Assembly (NCBI GenBank): GCA_963969495.1
Contig: OZ018321.1
Coordinates: 63,952,780-64,016,779, forward strand
DNA: 64,000 nucleotides
From: Ceratothoa steindachneri
Lineage: Eukaryota; Arthropoda; Malacostraca; Isopoda; Cymothoidae
Direction: 5' to 3'
Made by a program: the position numbers and the translations under genes
Notes under the pieces: model-generated
What the model was told of the DNA's origin: nothing
Databases searched by the model: none
Seen by the model: only the letters and a program-made list of their open reading frames with translations
In this document: positions 42,142 to 54,231 of the stretch, in pieces
How the letters are laid out: the number at the start of each line of letters is the position of its first letter
Position numbering within the stretch: the first letter of the stretch is position 1

Positions 42142-43533
42142 GAACTACCGACCTATCAGTCTGACTTCGATAGTCGGTAAACTCATGGAAAGCATCATGG
42201 TGGACAAAGCGACGTCGTATTTAGAGTCAAACCTGCTACTGAGGAGTTCCCAGCACGGCTTCCGAAGGCAACGGTCATGCCTGACGAACCTTGTGGAATT
42301 CTTCCACTTCGTTTTCAGTGAGCACGATCGGGACAAGGCGGTGGATGTGGTCTACCTAGACTTTCAGAAAGCCTTTGATAAGGTACCACACCACCGCCTT
42401 CTCCGGAAAGTGCGAGCGCTTGGCATAGACGGAAAGGTAGCCGGCTGGATCGAGAACTGGCTAAGTGGCAGACGGCAACGGGTGGTGGTAAATGGACAGT
42501 CTTCTGAGTGGGTGCCCGTTACTAGCGGGGTGCCTCAAGGTTATGTCCTGGGACCACTACTATTTATCATCTACGTCAACGACATGGACGGTGACATGGT
42601 TGCGAAGATTCCAAATTTGCCGACGATACCAAGCTTGGTATGAACGTTGCAAAGGATGGAAATACTGCCCGCCTGCAGGAAGATCTTGGGAAGATTGGGG
42701 AGTGGTCGGACACGTGGCAAATGCCTTTTAACGTGGTCAAATGCAAAGTGATGCATATCGGCCACAGAAACCCCCAATCTCAGTATATCCTTAAGGGCAC
42801 TGCTATGGAATCCACCGACACTGAGAAGGACTTGGGTGTAACAATCACTAGTGACCTCAAGTTCTCGAAACAGTGCATTGAGGCGGAGAAAAAGGCCCAA
42901 AGGATGCTAGGCTATATTAAGCGCCAGTTTGGTTATCGGAACCAGGAGATTGTACTGTGCCTGTACAACTCACTTGTCCGACCGCACCTGGAGTATGCCG
43001 TACAATTTTGGAGTCCTTCATTGCGAAAGGACATCGCGAGATTGGAACGCGTACAAGCCAGGGCAACCAAGCTGATTCCCTCTATCCGACATAAAAGTTA
43101 TGAGGATAGACTAAGGGAGTTAGATCTGTTCTCACTGGAAACCCGTAGACTGCGTGGTCAGCTCATCGAAGTTTTCAAAATAATTCGACGGTTCGACAAT
43201 GTTGACTACCGGGATATTTTCACACTGAGTGAGAACAGAACGCGCAATCACGGCTTCAAACTTGAACTGAAGCGTTACAACCGCAATATGTGTGGAAACT
43301 TTTTCACCTACAGTATCTGCGGTAAGTGGAACGCACTTCCAGTGGAAGTTGTCAACAGTGAATCTGTTGACCAGTTCAAGTCAAGACTAGACAAAGTCTT
43401 GAAAAGTGGCCGTTTATGGACGCAAAACAATTGAGCGGCCATGTGCCCGCTCAATTGCTAGTCCAAAGGTACCCTCTTTGAATGGACCGTAAGGTCTCCT
43501 AGGGTACTTACTTTCCTTGTTACTCCTTGTTAC
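42142..43533 (+). mobile_element. CR1-3: CR1 family-1 copy right of the gap
   Basis: ORF2 from [12 protein letters not shown] to the stop TGA at 43432-43434, with one base missing in a T-run near 42610 that breaks the frame before the catalytic [10 protein letters not shown] Ser to Tyr change in the PQGS motif ([10 protein letters not shown]) is unusual. The 3' hairpins are perfect (43428-43507), then two TCCTTGTTAC units. Confidence 0.88.
43428..43507 (+). promoter_or_regulatory. CR1 family-1 3' UTR hairpins (CR1-3)
   Basis: CAATTGAGC (43428-43436)/GCTCAATTG (43449-43457); GTACCCT (43469-43475)/AGGGTAC (43501-43507), enclosing GGACC-GTAA-GGTCT (43484-43497). Confidence 0.75.
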
Positions 43534-43547
43534 TCTCTCTCTCTCTT

Positions 43548-43588
<41 letters not shown>
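43534..43588 (+). repeat. (CT)n tract between CR1-3 and CR1-4
   Basis: About 55 bases of CT with TTT interruptions. Confidence 0.92.
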
Positions 43589-43589
43589 T

Positions 43590-45234
43590 GGTGAAAGAGG
43601 ATGGTGAGCTAGAGCTCAGTGACGAAGCGAATGCGACCATCCTCAACAAGTACTTCTCGTCAGTTTTCACTGAGGAGAAGGACACCACCCCTGAGCCTCG
43701 CGACAAGTACGAAGGCTCAGAGCAATTGGAGAGATTTCACTTCTAGGAGACGACAGTGCGTTCAAAGATCGACGCTTTGAACCGCTACAAGTCGCCAGGG
43801 CCCGATGGCTTCTTACCACGGGTGCTGAAGGAAGTGCGAGATGAGGTCTCCCCACATCTCTGCTCGATCTTCAGGAAATCGCTCGAGACTGGATGCGTGC
43901 CAAAGGACTGGCGAGACGCGGAAGTCACCCCCATATTCAAAAAGGGTAACGCGAGCGAGCCATCTAACTACCGGCCGATCAGCCTGACGTCGGTAGTAGG
44001 AAAATTGATGGAAAGTATCCTGGTTGACGAAATAACGCAGCACGTCGAGTCCAACCACCTATTGAGGAATTCCCAACACGGGTTCCGGCGGCACAGGTCA
44101 TGCCTAACGAACCTTTTGGAATTCTTCCACTTCGTGTTCAGCGAGCACGACCGGGAGAAGGCGGTGGATGTCATCTACCTCGACTTGAAGAAGGCCTTCG
44201 ACAAGGTGCCCCACCGCCGATTGCTGAAAAAGGTTCGAGCGCTAGGCATCGCCGGAGCTGTAGGTGACTGGATCGAAAACTGTCTGCATAGTCGAAGGCA
44301 GCGAGTAGTGGTGAACGGGCAAAAGTCCGGTTGGCTACCGGTAACAAGCGGCGTTCCCCAAGGCTCCGTGCTGGGCCCCCTACTCTTCATCATCTATGTA
44401 AACGACATAGATGATGGCATAACTGCGAGGATTTCCAAATTTGCCGACGATACCAAACTAGGTATGAACGTGGCAGACGCGGAAAACGTCGAGAGACTCC
44501 AAGCCGACTTGAGGAAACTCGGGGAGTGGTCAGACAAATGGCAAATGCCGTTCAATGTCGAAAAGTGCAAGGTGATGCACATCGGCCACAGAAATCCCCA
44601 AGCCGTCTACAGCCTCAAAAACTCGGCGCTAGAGAGCACAGACATGGAAAAAGACTTGGGAGTCGTGCTCACCAGCGACCTCAAGTTTTCCAAGCAGTGC
44701 ATCGAGGCGGAGAAGAAAGCCCAGAGAATCTTGGGGTATATCAAGCGACAGTTTGGGTATCGGAACAGGGAAATCGTTCTCACTCTCTTTAATTCCCTGG
44801 TCCGACCTCACCTGGAGTACGCAGTCCAGTTTTCGAGTCCATTTCTTCGGAAGGACATCGCCCGACTGGAGCGAGTACAAGCCAGGGCGACCAAACTGAT
44901 CCCCTCGATCAGGCACAAAAGTTACGAAGCCCGCCTAGAAGAACTAAACCTCTTCTCACTGGAAACCCGAAGACGGCGCGGTCAATTAATCGAGGTCTTC
45001 AAAATCCTCCGAGGTATTGACCACGTAGGCAACGGGGACATTTTCCAACTAAGCGAGGGCGTAACGAGAAACCACGGCTACAAAATTGAGCTGCCGCGTT
45101 ATCACCGGGACAGATGCGGGAACTTCTTCAGTTACAGTATCTGCAACGAGTGGAACGCGCTTCCGCCAGAAGTCGTGAACAGCGACTCTGTGGAGCAGTT
45201 CAAAAGGCGCCTGGATAAAGTCCTGGATCGCTGA
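43590..45234 (+). pseudogene. CR1-4 ORF2 RT (truncated, one stop)
   Basis: The frame is open from the 5' junction except for TAG at 43744-43746. From 43747 it is open to TGA at 45232-45234. Landmarks: [82 protein letters not shown]. The endonuclease and ORF1 are absent through 5' truncation. Confidence 0.88.
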
Positions 45235-45241
45235 CAGGCCC

Positions 45242-45301
45242 ACGAGTCCCTGACTCGTAACAAGTACCCTCTCGTATGGACCGTAAGGTCTTCTAGGGTA
45301 C
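45242..45301 (+). promoter_or_regulatory. CR1 family-2 3' UTR hairpins (CR1-4)
   Basis: ACGAGTC (45242-45248)/GACTCGT (45252-45258); GTACCCT (45264-45270)/AGGGTAC (45295-45301), enclosing GGACC-GTAA-GGTCT. The first stem has no sequence in common with family 1 (CAATTGAGC) yet pairs perfectly. Confidence 0.72.
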
Positions 45302-45323
45302 TTCTTTTCCTTGTGACTCCTTG

Positions 45324-45327
<4 letters not shown>

Positions 45328-45379
<52 letters not shown>
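45328..45379 (+). repeat. (CT)n tract between CR1-4 and CR1-5
   Basis: 52 bases of pure CT. Confidence 0.93.
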
Positions 45380-45381
<2 letters not shown>

Positions 45382-45599
45382 GTACTGTCTTCTTACACCT
45401 GCAAGGTACTTTTCCCAAATTATTTCATGTACGGCTTTTGCCGGAGGGAGTGGAGGGTGGGGAGAGCCTAAAACTTTTCTATCCTTTACTTCTACTATTC
45501 TATGTGTAAGTGGCAGTAGATTTAAGGCCAGATCACCTTAGTCTGGGCCGTAAGGCCCGTGTGATCTGTGTATCTATGTAACTCTATGTAACTCTATGT

Positions 45600-45602
<3 letters not shown>
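45380..45602 (+). mobile_element. CR1-5: orphan 3' end of a third family
   Basis: A 223-bp non-coding segment between two (CT)n tracts. Its end has AGATCAC (45530-45536) paired with GTGATCT (45561-45567), enclosing GGGCC-GTAA-GGCCC (45545-45558), then three CTATGTAACT units (45574-45603). The layout matches the 3' UTRs of families 1 and 2, so it is read as a severely 5'-truncated member of a third family. No coding part is present. Confidence 0.65.

Positions 45603-45657
<55 letters not shown>
45603..45657 (+). repeat. (CT)n tract between CR1-5 and CR1-6
   Basis: About 55 bases of CT, ending TTTCTCTTT at the junction. Confidence 0.92.
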
Positions 45658-45658
<1 letters not shown>

Positions 45659-47150
45659 TAACATGTCAATCCGGACCGGATGCGTTCCTAGAGACTGGCG
45701 TGAGGCGGAGGTGACTCCTATCTTCAAGAAAAGAGACCGAGACCATCCGTCGGACTACCGACCTATCAGTCTGACTTCGATAGTCGGTAAACTCATGGAA
45801 AGCATCATGGTGGACAAAGTGACGTCGTATTTAGAGTCAAACCTGCTACTGAGGAGTTCCCAGCACGGCTTCCGAAGGCAACGGTCATGCCTGACGAACC
45901 TTGTGGAATTCTTCCACCTTGTTTTCAGTGAGCACGATCGGGACAAGGCGGTGGATGTGGTCTACCTAGACTTTCAGAAAGCCTTTGATAAGGTACCACA
46001 CCGCCGCCTTCTCCGGAAAGTGCGAGCGCTTGGCATAGACGGAAAGGTAGCCGGCTGGATCGAGAACTGGCTAAGTGGCAGACAGCAACGGGTGGTGGTA
46101 AATGGACAGTCTTCTGAGTGGGTGCCCGTTACTAGCGGGGTGCCTCAAGGTTCTGTCCTGGGACCACTACTATTCATCATCTACGTCAACGACATGGACG
46201 GTGACATGGTTGCCAAGATTTCCAAATTTGCCGATGATACCAAGCTTGGTATGAACGTTGCAAAGGATGGAAATACTGCCCGCCTGCAGGAAGATCTTGG
46301 GAAGATTGGGGAGTGGTCGGACACGTGGCAAATGCCTTTTAACGTGGGCAAATGCAAAGTGATGCATATCGGCCACAGAAACCACCAATCTCAGTATATC
46401 CTTAAGGGCACTGCTCTAGAATCGAGTGACATTGAGAAGGACTTGGGTGTAACAATCACTAGTGACCTCAAGTTCTCGAAACAGTGCATTGAGATGGTGA
46501 AAAAGGCCCAAAGGATGCTAGGCTATATTAAGCGCCAGTTTGGTTATCGGAACCAGGAGATTGTACTGTGCCTGTACAACTCACTTGTCCGACCGCACCT
46601 GGAGTATGCCGTACAATTTTGGAGTCCTTCATTGCGAAAGGACATCGCGAGATTGGAACGCGTACAAGCCAGGGCAACCAAGCTGATTCCCTCTATCCGA
46701 CATAAAAGTTATGAGGATAGACTAAGGGAATTAGATCTGTTCTCGCTGGAAACCCGTAGACAGCGTGGTCAGCTCATCGAAGTTTTCAAAATACTTCGAG
46801 GGTTCGACAATGTTGACTACCGGGATATTTTCACACTGAGTGAGAACAGAACGCGCAATCACGGCTTCAAACTTGAACTGAAGCGTTACAACCGCAATCT
46901 GTGTGGAAATTTTTTCACCTACAGTATCTGCGGTAAGTGGAACGCACTTCCAGTGGAAGTTGTCAACAGTGAATCTGTTGACCAGTTCAAGTCAAGACTA
47001 GACAAGGTCTTGAAAAGTGGCCGTTTAGGGACGCAAAACAATTGAGCAGCCTTGTGTCCGCTCGATTGCAAGTCCAATGGTACCCTCTTTGAATGGACCG
47101 TAAGGTCTCCTAGGGTACCTTTTTTTCCTTGTTGTTACTCCTTGTTGTTA

Positions 47151-47151
<1 letters not shown>
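45656..47151 (+). mobile_element. CR1-6: CR1 family-1 copy truncated in ORF2
   Basis: It begins CTTTAACATG, corresponding to 36402 in CR1-1. The RT frame 45663-47045 is fully open (460 codons counted from 45663) to TGA, with [36 protein letters not shown] and KFADDTKLG. The ATG at its 5' end is an internal Met, not a real start. The 3' repeats are TCCTTGTTGTTAC twice, an expanded variant. Confidence 0.88.

Positions 47152-47208
<57 letters not shown>
47152..47208 (+). repeat. (CT)n tract between CR1-6 and CR1-7
   Basis: About 57 bases of CT with one TT interruption. Confidence 0.92.
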
Positions 47209-47213
<5 letters not shown>

Positions 47214-47842
47214 GGTGATTCTCAAGCGCGGGGTCTGAAGCCCCTGCTAGCGGCCCGCCTTCGCACAAGCGTTAAGGTGAGCTGCATCCCAGGTTGTGGG
47301 AATAAGCAGGTAAGAGCTGAGGCCGAGAAGTCTCAGGTTTCAGAGACTTCAGTCGTTGCCCTTATGGTAAGTGGCAACGACCTCTACCTCAGATGAGGTA
47401 GGGTAGGCCCTACAGGTAAAATTATGAGGACAGTTATGGGCGCTGTCGACGACTGTGGACTGAAAACCCGCAGACGCGTCGTGGTGGGGATGCTCCCGAG
47501 GTGGGGTCTAAGCCGGACTGCCCACTTGAGGAACATGTCGCTAAACAGGTGCCATGCAGACCTCTGTACAGCTGAGGGTGTCTTTTTTGTAGACCCGTAC
47601 TCCGTGTTCTATGGTAGAAAAGACCTCTACCAAAGGGACGGGGTGCACCTCTCCTTTAAGGGCAAGGCGTTCCTAGCCAACCTCATCCAGGATGTCGTGG
47701 AGCGCACCCAAACGAGTGTCCGGCCCATTGGGAAGGCGGACGTACGCCAGTACGCCCGAGTCACTCCCCAAACAACCTTCTCGGAGGTTGTCAAAAATGG
47801 TGCACCACTACAAACAAAAAGCCGGGAAACGGAAGAGTATAG
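47207..47842 (+). pseudogene. CR1-7 ORF1 fragment (SGNH part)
   Basis: Starts inside IGDSQARGLKPLL. A GGA to TGA stop lies after SGNDLYLR at about 47394. The DGVHLSFKGKAF block is intact. A 1-base loss near 47804 shifts the frame before GNGRV-TAG. Confidence 0.8.
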
Positions 47843-47868
47843 GGGGTCCTACATTAGGGGATTCCCTG
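47824..47868 (+). promoter_or_regulatory. Putative -1 frameshift site, CR1-7
   Basis: GGGAAAC at 47824-47830; stem AGGGGGTCC (47841-47849)/GGATTCCCT (47859-47867). The two base differences from CR1-2 both keep pairing as G-T wobbles. Confidence 0.62.
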
Positions 47869-50610
47869 AAAGTTCTTCTGTTCAATGCGAGGTCAATCAG
47901 GAACAAGTTTCCTGAGCTCCGTGGCCTCGTAGCGACGGAAGAACCCGAAATGGTAGCCATAACAGAATCGTGGATAAAAACGTCAAACCGAGACTTTGAA
48001 GGCGAATTCACGGTTCCTGGCTACCAACTCTCCCACAAAGATCGGCCAGACAGAGACGGTGGCGGTGTAATGTTGTATGTCAAGGATACAATCAAATCTA
48101 CGAACTCCAACGTTATATCCGACCACGAGCTCCTAGGCGTTGACCTAGAGATCGGTCCTGCCAAATACAGGACCCTGCTGCTTTACAGACCCCCTTCCCA
48201 ACCTGTTGAGAAGGACAGGGAACTGTACCAGCTGCTGGGTGAGCTGGTTCAAGGCAGAGTGTGCATCGTTATGGGCGATTTCAACAGCCAAGTTGACTGG
48301 GAAACAGAGCAGCCTGTGGCGAGAGCGCACTACTCCTGGAGTTCGCCAACAACGAGTTCCTCACTCAATGGGTCAGAGAACCGACGAGAGGAGACAATAT
48401 CCTCGACTTGGGTCTTCACCTCTGAGGATGATATCGTTGAGGATATCTCTGTAGGCGAAGAGCTCGGTGGCAGTGATCACCAGCTAGTTAGATTTAGCGT
48501 CAAGATCCCGAAGGTAAGGTCTGTTGTCAGTCAATCAAAGAAACTTGACTTGAGAAGAGCAGACTTTGCAAGCCTTCGAGCTGGACTGACTGACGTGAGG
48601 CTAGAAGTGTGCGATGCCGTTGAAGACTCGTGGAATAGTTTCAAACCACATTCATGAGTCTTCAATCGCGTTTCATCCCTCTGAAATGCCCCCGTCTGTC
48701 TTCTGTTCAACCTAAGTGGTTTAATCGAGAAATCGGCCAACTGCTTAGGGAGAAGAGAAATGTGTACCGGCAATCGAAGATCTCGGGTGACTTTGACGAA
48801 TACCGGAGGCTAGCCAGGAGAGTGAAGTCCAGCATAAGGGCGGCTAAGCGGTCTGAAGAACTCCGAGTGGCGAGACTCTGTAAAGAGAATCCTAAGGAGA
48901 TTTTGGATATGTGAACAGCCGTAAACCAATCCGTCGAACGATTGGCCCTTTGAGGAATGAGGAGGGGACATTAAAGCATTCAGATGCAGAAAATGCTAAC
49001 CTCCTCAACGACTACTTCTTTTCAGTGTTTACTGAAGAGTGTGGTCCCATTCCCCAGCCGACGGATTCCTACTCGGGGGAAAAGCTGAAGGCAATGGACT
49101 TCACCGAAGGAGAAATAAAGAAAAAGATCGCTGACCTAAAGACGAATAAGTCCCCTGGACCGGACGGGTTTCTACCTAAAGTGTTGAAGGAAGTGTGCGA
49201 TGAAGTAGCACGACATCTGTGCGCTATCTTTAACATGTCAATCCGGACCGGATGCGTTCCTAGAGACTGGCGTGAGGCGGAGGTGACTCCTATCTTCAAG
49301 AAAGGAGACCGAGACCAACCGTCCGAACTACCGACCTATCAGTCTGACTTCGATAGTCGGTAAACTCATGGAAAGCATCATGGTGGACAAAGTGACGTCG
49401 TATTTAGAGTCAAACCTGCTACTGAGGAGTTCCCAGCACGGCTTCCGAAGGCAACGGTCATGCCTGACGAACCTTGTGGAATTCTTCCACTTCGTTTTCA
49501 GTGAGCACGATCGGGACAAGGCGGTGGATGTGGTGTACCTAGACTTTCAGAAAGCCTTTGATAAGGTACCACACCGCCGCCTTCTCCGGAAAGTGCGAGC
49601 GCTTGGCATAGACGGAAAGGTAGCCGGCTGGATCGAGAACTGGCTAAGTGGCAGACGGCAACGGGTGGTGGTAAATGGACAGTCTTCTGAGTGGGTGCCC
49701 GTTACTAGCGGGGTGCCTCAAGGTTCTGTCCTGGGACCACTACTATTCATCATCTACGTCAACGACATGGACGTTGCCAAGATTTCCAAATTTGCCGATG
49801 ATACCAAGCTTGGTATGAACGTTGCAAAGGATGGAAATACTGCCCGCCTGCAGGAAGATCTTGGGAAGATTGGGGAGTGGTCGGACACGTGGCAAATGCC
49901 TTTTAACGTGGGCAAATGCAAAGTGATGCATATCGGCCACAGAAACCCCAATCTCAGTATATCCTTAAGGGCACTGCTATGGAATCCACCGACACTGAGA
50001 AGGACTTGGGTGTAACAATCACTAGTGACCTCAAGTTCTCGAAACAGTGCATTGAGGCGGAGAAAAAGTCCCAAAGGATGCTAGGCTATATTAAGCGCCA
50101 GTTTGGTTATCGGAACCAGGAGATTGTACTGTGCCTGTACAACTCACTTGTCCGACCGCACCTGGAGTATGCCGTACAATTTTGGAGTCCTTCATTGCGA
50201 AAGGACATCGCGAGATTGGAACGCGTACAAGCCAGGGCAACCAAGCTGATTCCCTCTATCCGACATAAAAGTTATGAGGATAGACTAAGGGAATTAGATC
50301 TGTTCTCGCTGGAAACCCGTAGACAGCGTGGTCAGCTCATCGAAGTTTTCAAAATACTTCGAGGGTTCGACAATGTTGACTACCGGGATATTTTCACACT
50401 GAGTGAGAACAGAACGCGCATTCACGGCTTCAAACTTGAACTGAAGCGTTACAACCGCAATCTGTGTGGAAAATTTTTTCACCTACAGTATCTGCGGTAA
50501 GTGGAACGCACTACCAGTGGAAGTTGTCAACAGTGAATCTGTTGACCAGTTCAAGTCAAGATTAGACAAGGTCTTGAAAAGTGGCCGTTTAGGGACGCAA
50601 AACAATTGAG
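47831..50610 (+). pseudogene. CR1-7 ORF2, multiple frameshifts
   Basis: Endonuclease and RT pieces in changing frames. Single-base changes are near 48305, 48408, 48646, 48895, 49324, 49948 and 50470. A 6-base deletion in [10 protein letters not shown] (near 49771) removes two codons. KFADDTKLG and GVPQGSVLGPLL remain readable. Confidence 0.86.
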
Positions 50611-50716
50611 CAGCCTTGTGCCCGCTCGATTGCAAGTCCAATGGTACCCTCTTTGAATGGACCGTAAGGTCTCCTAGGGTACCTTTTTTCCTTGTTGTTA
50701 CTCCTTGTTGTTGTTA

Positions 50717-52225
<1,509 letters not shown>

Positions 52226-52960
52226 CCTTCTCCTTTTTAACTTTTATCCTATCTCTCCCACTTATACAAAAAGAAAAAAACAAAAAAGCCTACTCCTATC
52301 ATGTCACTCTTTCCCTTTTTTCCCTCTATCTACATATAAGGACCTGGCAGCTACCTCACGCGTCAGAAGAGAGGCTTTGGAACCTCTATAAACAACGCCA
52401 ATCGACGTTCACTGGTTGCGAGAGACTAGGACTAGAGGTGTCCTAGGCGTTGGGGCACGATGAATGGGATGAGGGTAGTGCCCTGTTAACCCCTTCCCTG
52501 GCGCGTAATTATTGACCGTTCCCAGTGCCCGTTGACGGGTGCCTCTGGTAGCATCGGTCCGAGGTGACGGCCCTTTGTTCCCAGGTTGGTTGCCAGGCCA
52601 ATAAAAAGCCTTGGGTCGAGTCTCTTGGTGGGGCGGGATATCCATTGAACGCTGCTCCGAGATCCTGGCCGTTGTGAAGGGAACTAGTAGGAGTTTAGTA
52701 AGGGGCGTGTTTCGTTGCTGTTCACCTGGTGACAAATCGATGGCCCCTTCGGGGACAGTCTGTGCTGCTTGGTTGGGAGCCACGGCACGCCGAGGCTTGA
52801 CGACTCGGTCGGACGAACAGCAGCACATGGAGCGTGCCTTCTGAAAGATCCGAAACGTCTCCGATCGATAGGCGGGAGCGACTCACGCGGGGAGAACTCA
52901 CCACCCCCCTTTTTTATCATTGATTGGTCGCAAAGTATTTAAAGAGAGAAAGTGTTCAGA

Positions 52961-54205
52961 ATGACCGGCAAGAAAGGACCAGGAGCTCTAAAATACACGT
53001 GCGCAATATGCCACATAGATAAGTGGTGCGTGGACTTTCCGGAGGGGTGTTTTTCGAAATGCCACCCGGCCAGTTCCTGCACCGACTGTATTTTAAACGG
53101 CCAAATCAAGGAGCTAAAGGAAACATGCAGGGTTTCCGAGGAAAGATCCAGGAAGTTGGAGGAAAAAATAAGCAGCCTCGAATTAGAACACGCCGGACTG
53201 ATTCGCAGGCTTGAGGTGAGAATAGCAGAGCTAACGTCAAGCCCTGTACTAAACACTGCATCTGCAGTATTACCCCCAGAGCTAGGTCCGCATGCTATGG
53301 ATAAACCCTCAAAGAAAAGGAAAAGGAAGGGAAAGAAACAGGAAGAAGAGAAAGTTGAAACAGAAGATAAAGTAGAAGCTGAAAAAGAGAAAGTTGAAGC
53401 AGAGGAAGAAAAGAGAAAAACAGAAGAGTATGTAACAAAGGAAGATAAGGGGGAAGAGACGAATAAGAAAAAGAAGAACAAGAATAATAAGATGGAGAAG
53501 AAAGAGCGAACCAAGAGTTCGCTTCGGCAAGGAAAGCCTCAAACCTCTGCACGGAAATGTCCGAGGGTTACCCTCGTGGGCGACTCCCAAGCACAAGGTT
53601 TGCAGCCCCTGCTAGCGGCCCGCCTTCGCACTAGTGTGGAGGTATGCTGCCAGCCAGGACGGGGAAACCACCACATCAGGGTAGAGGCTGAGAAATCTCA
53701 GATCTCCGAGAATTCAGTCGTTGCCCTGATGGTGAGTGGGAATGACCTCTACCTCCGAGGAGGCAAAGTCGGCCCCAGCGATAAAATTCTCAACACGGTC
53801 ATGGGAGCCGTGGACGACTGTGGATTGAGAACTCGCAAACGGGTCGTTGTAGGGATGCTCCCAAGAAGAGGTCCTAGCCGGACAGCTCACTCTAGGAACG
53901 TGACCCTGAACCAGCGCCTGTCCGACCTCTGTACGGCGGAAGGGGTCTTCTTTCTGGACCCTTACCGCACCTTTTACGGTCGAAACGACCTTTACCAAAG
54001 GGACGGAGTGCACCTTTCATTCAAGGGAAAGGCTGTACTCTGTAAATTAATCCAGGATGTCGTAGAGCGGACGCAGAGGAGCGTCCGACCCAGAGTGAAG
54101 GCGGACATAAGACAGTATGCCCGTGTCACTCCTGGAACGACGTTCTTAGATGTGGCAAAGAGGGGTACTGCCACACAAAAGAATCCGGGAAACGGAAGAG
54201 CGTAG
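52961..54205 (+). CDS. CR1-9 ORF1: Cys-rich, coiled-coil, SGNH hydrolase protein
   Basis: ATG at 52961, 414 residues, intact. Same plan as CR1-2 ORF1: Cys cluster YTCAIC...WCVDFPEGCFSKCHP...CTDC, coiled coil (KELKETCRVSEERSRKLEEK), a long Glu/Lys-rich linker with KVE/AE repeats, then LVGDSQAQGLQPLL, SGNDLYLRGG and RDGVHLSFKGKAV, ending GNGRA-TAG. The linker differs greatly in sequence from CR1-2, while both ends and the hydrolase are conserved. Confidence 0.92.
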   Translation: MTGKKGPGALKYTCAICHIDKWCVDFPEGCFSKCHPASSCTDCILNGQIKELKETCRVSEERSRKLEEKISSLELEHAGLIRRLEVRIAELTSSPVLNTASAVLPPELGPHAMDKPSKKRKRKGKKQEEEKVETEDKVEAEKEKVEAEEEKRKTEEYVTKEDKGEETNKKKKNKNNKMEKKERTKSSLRQGKPQTSARKCPRVTLVGDSQAQGLQPLLAARLRTSVEVCCQPGRGNHHIRVEAEKSQISENSVVALMVSGNDLYLRGGKVGPSDKILNTVMGAVDDCGLRTRKRVVVGMLPRRGPSRTAHSRNVTLNQRLSDLCTAEGVFFLDPYRTFYGRNDLYQRDGVHLSFKGKAVLCKLIQDVVERTQRSVRPRVKADIRQYARVTPGTTFLDVAKRGTATQKNPGNGRA

Positions 54206-54231
54206 GGAGTCCTACACTGGGGGACTCCCTG
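54187..54231 (+). promoter_or_regulatory. Putative -1 frameshift site, CR1-9
   Basis: G_GGA_AAC at 54187-54193 in the ORF1 phase (AAT CCG GGA AAC); stem AGGGAGTCC (54204-54212)/GGACTCCCT (54222-54230). ORF2 of this copy has no ATG at the usual MVAITE position: it reads IVAITE. Confidence 0.72.

Larger units (their letters stand above)
43587..45327 (+). mobile_element. CR1-4: CR1 family-2 element, 5'-truncated
   Basis: A different CR1 family, clearly diverged at the DNA level from CR1-1. It begins CTTGGTGAAAGAGG and encodes the region before the RT (VKEDGELELSDEANATILNKYF). The 3' UTR has the same plan as family 1 with different stem bases and TCCTTGTGAC repeats. Confidence 0.88.

Noticed and set aside
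41851..42643. Two long ORFs crossing the N run
   Set aside because: They are open only because N codons are not counted as stops; the sequence is unknown.
45660..45670. ATG at the 5' end of CR1-6 as a real ORF start
   Set aside because: It is an internal Met (NMSIRTGC) of ORF2 exposed by 5' truncation at CTTTAAC.
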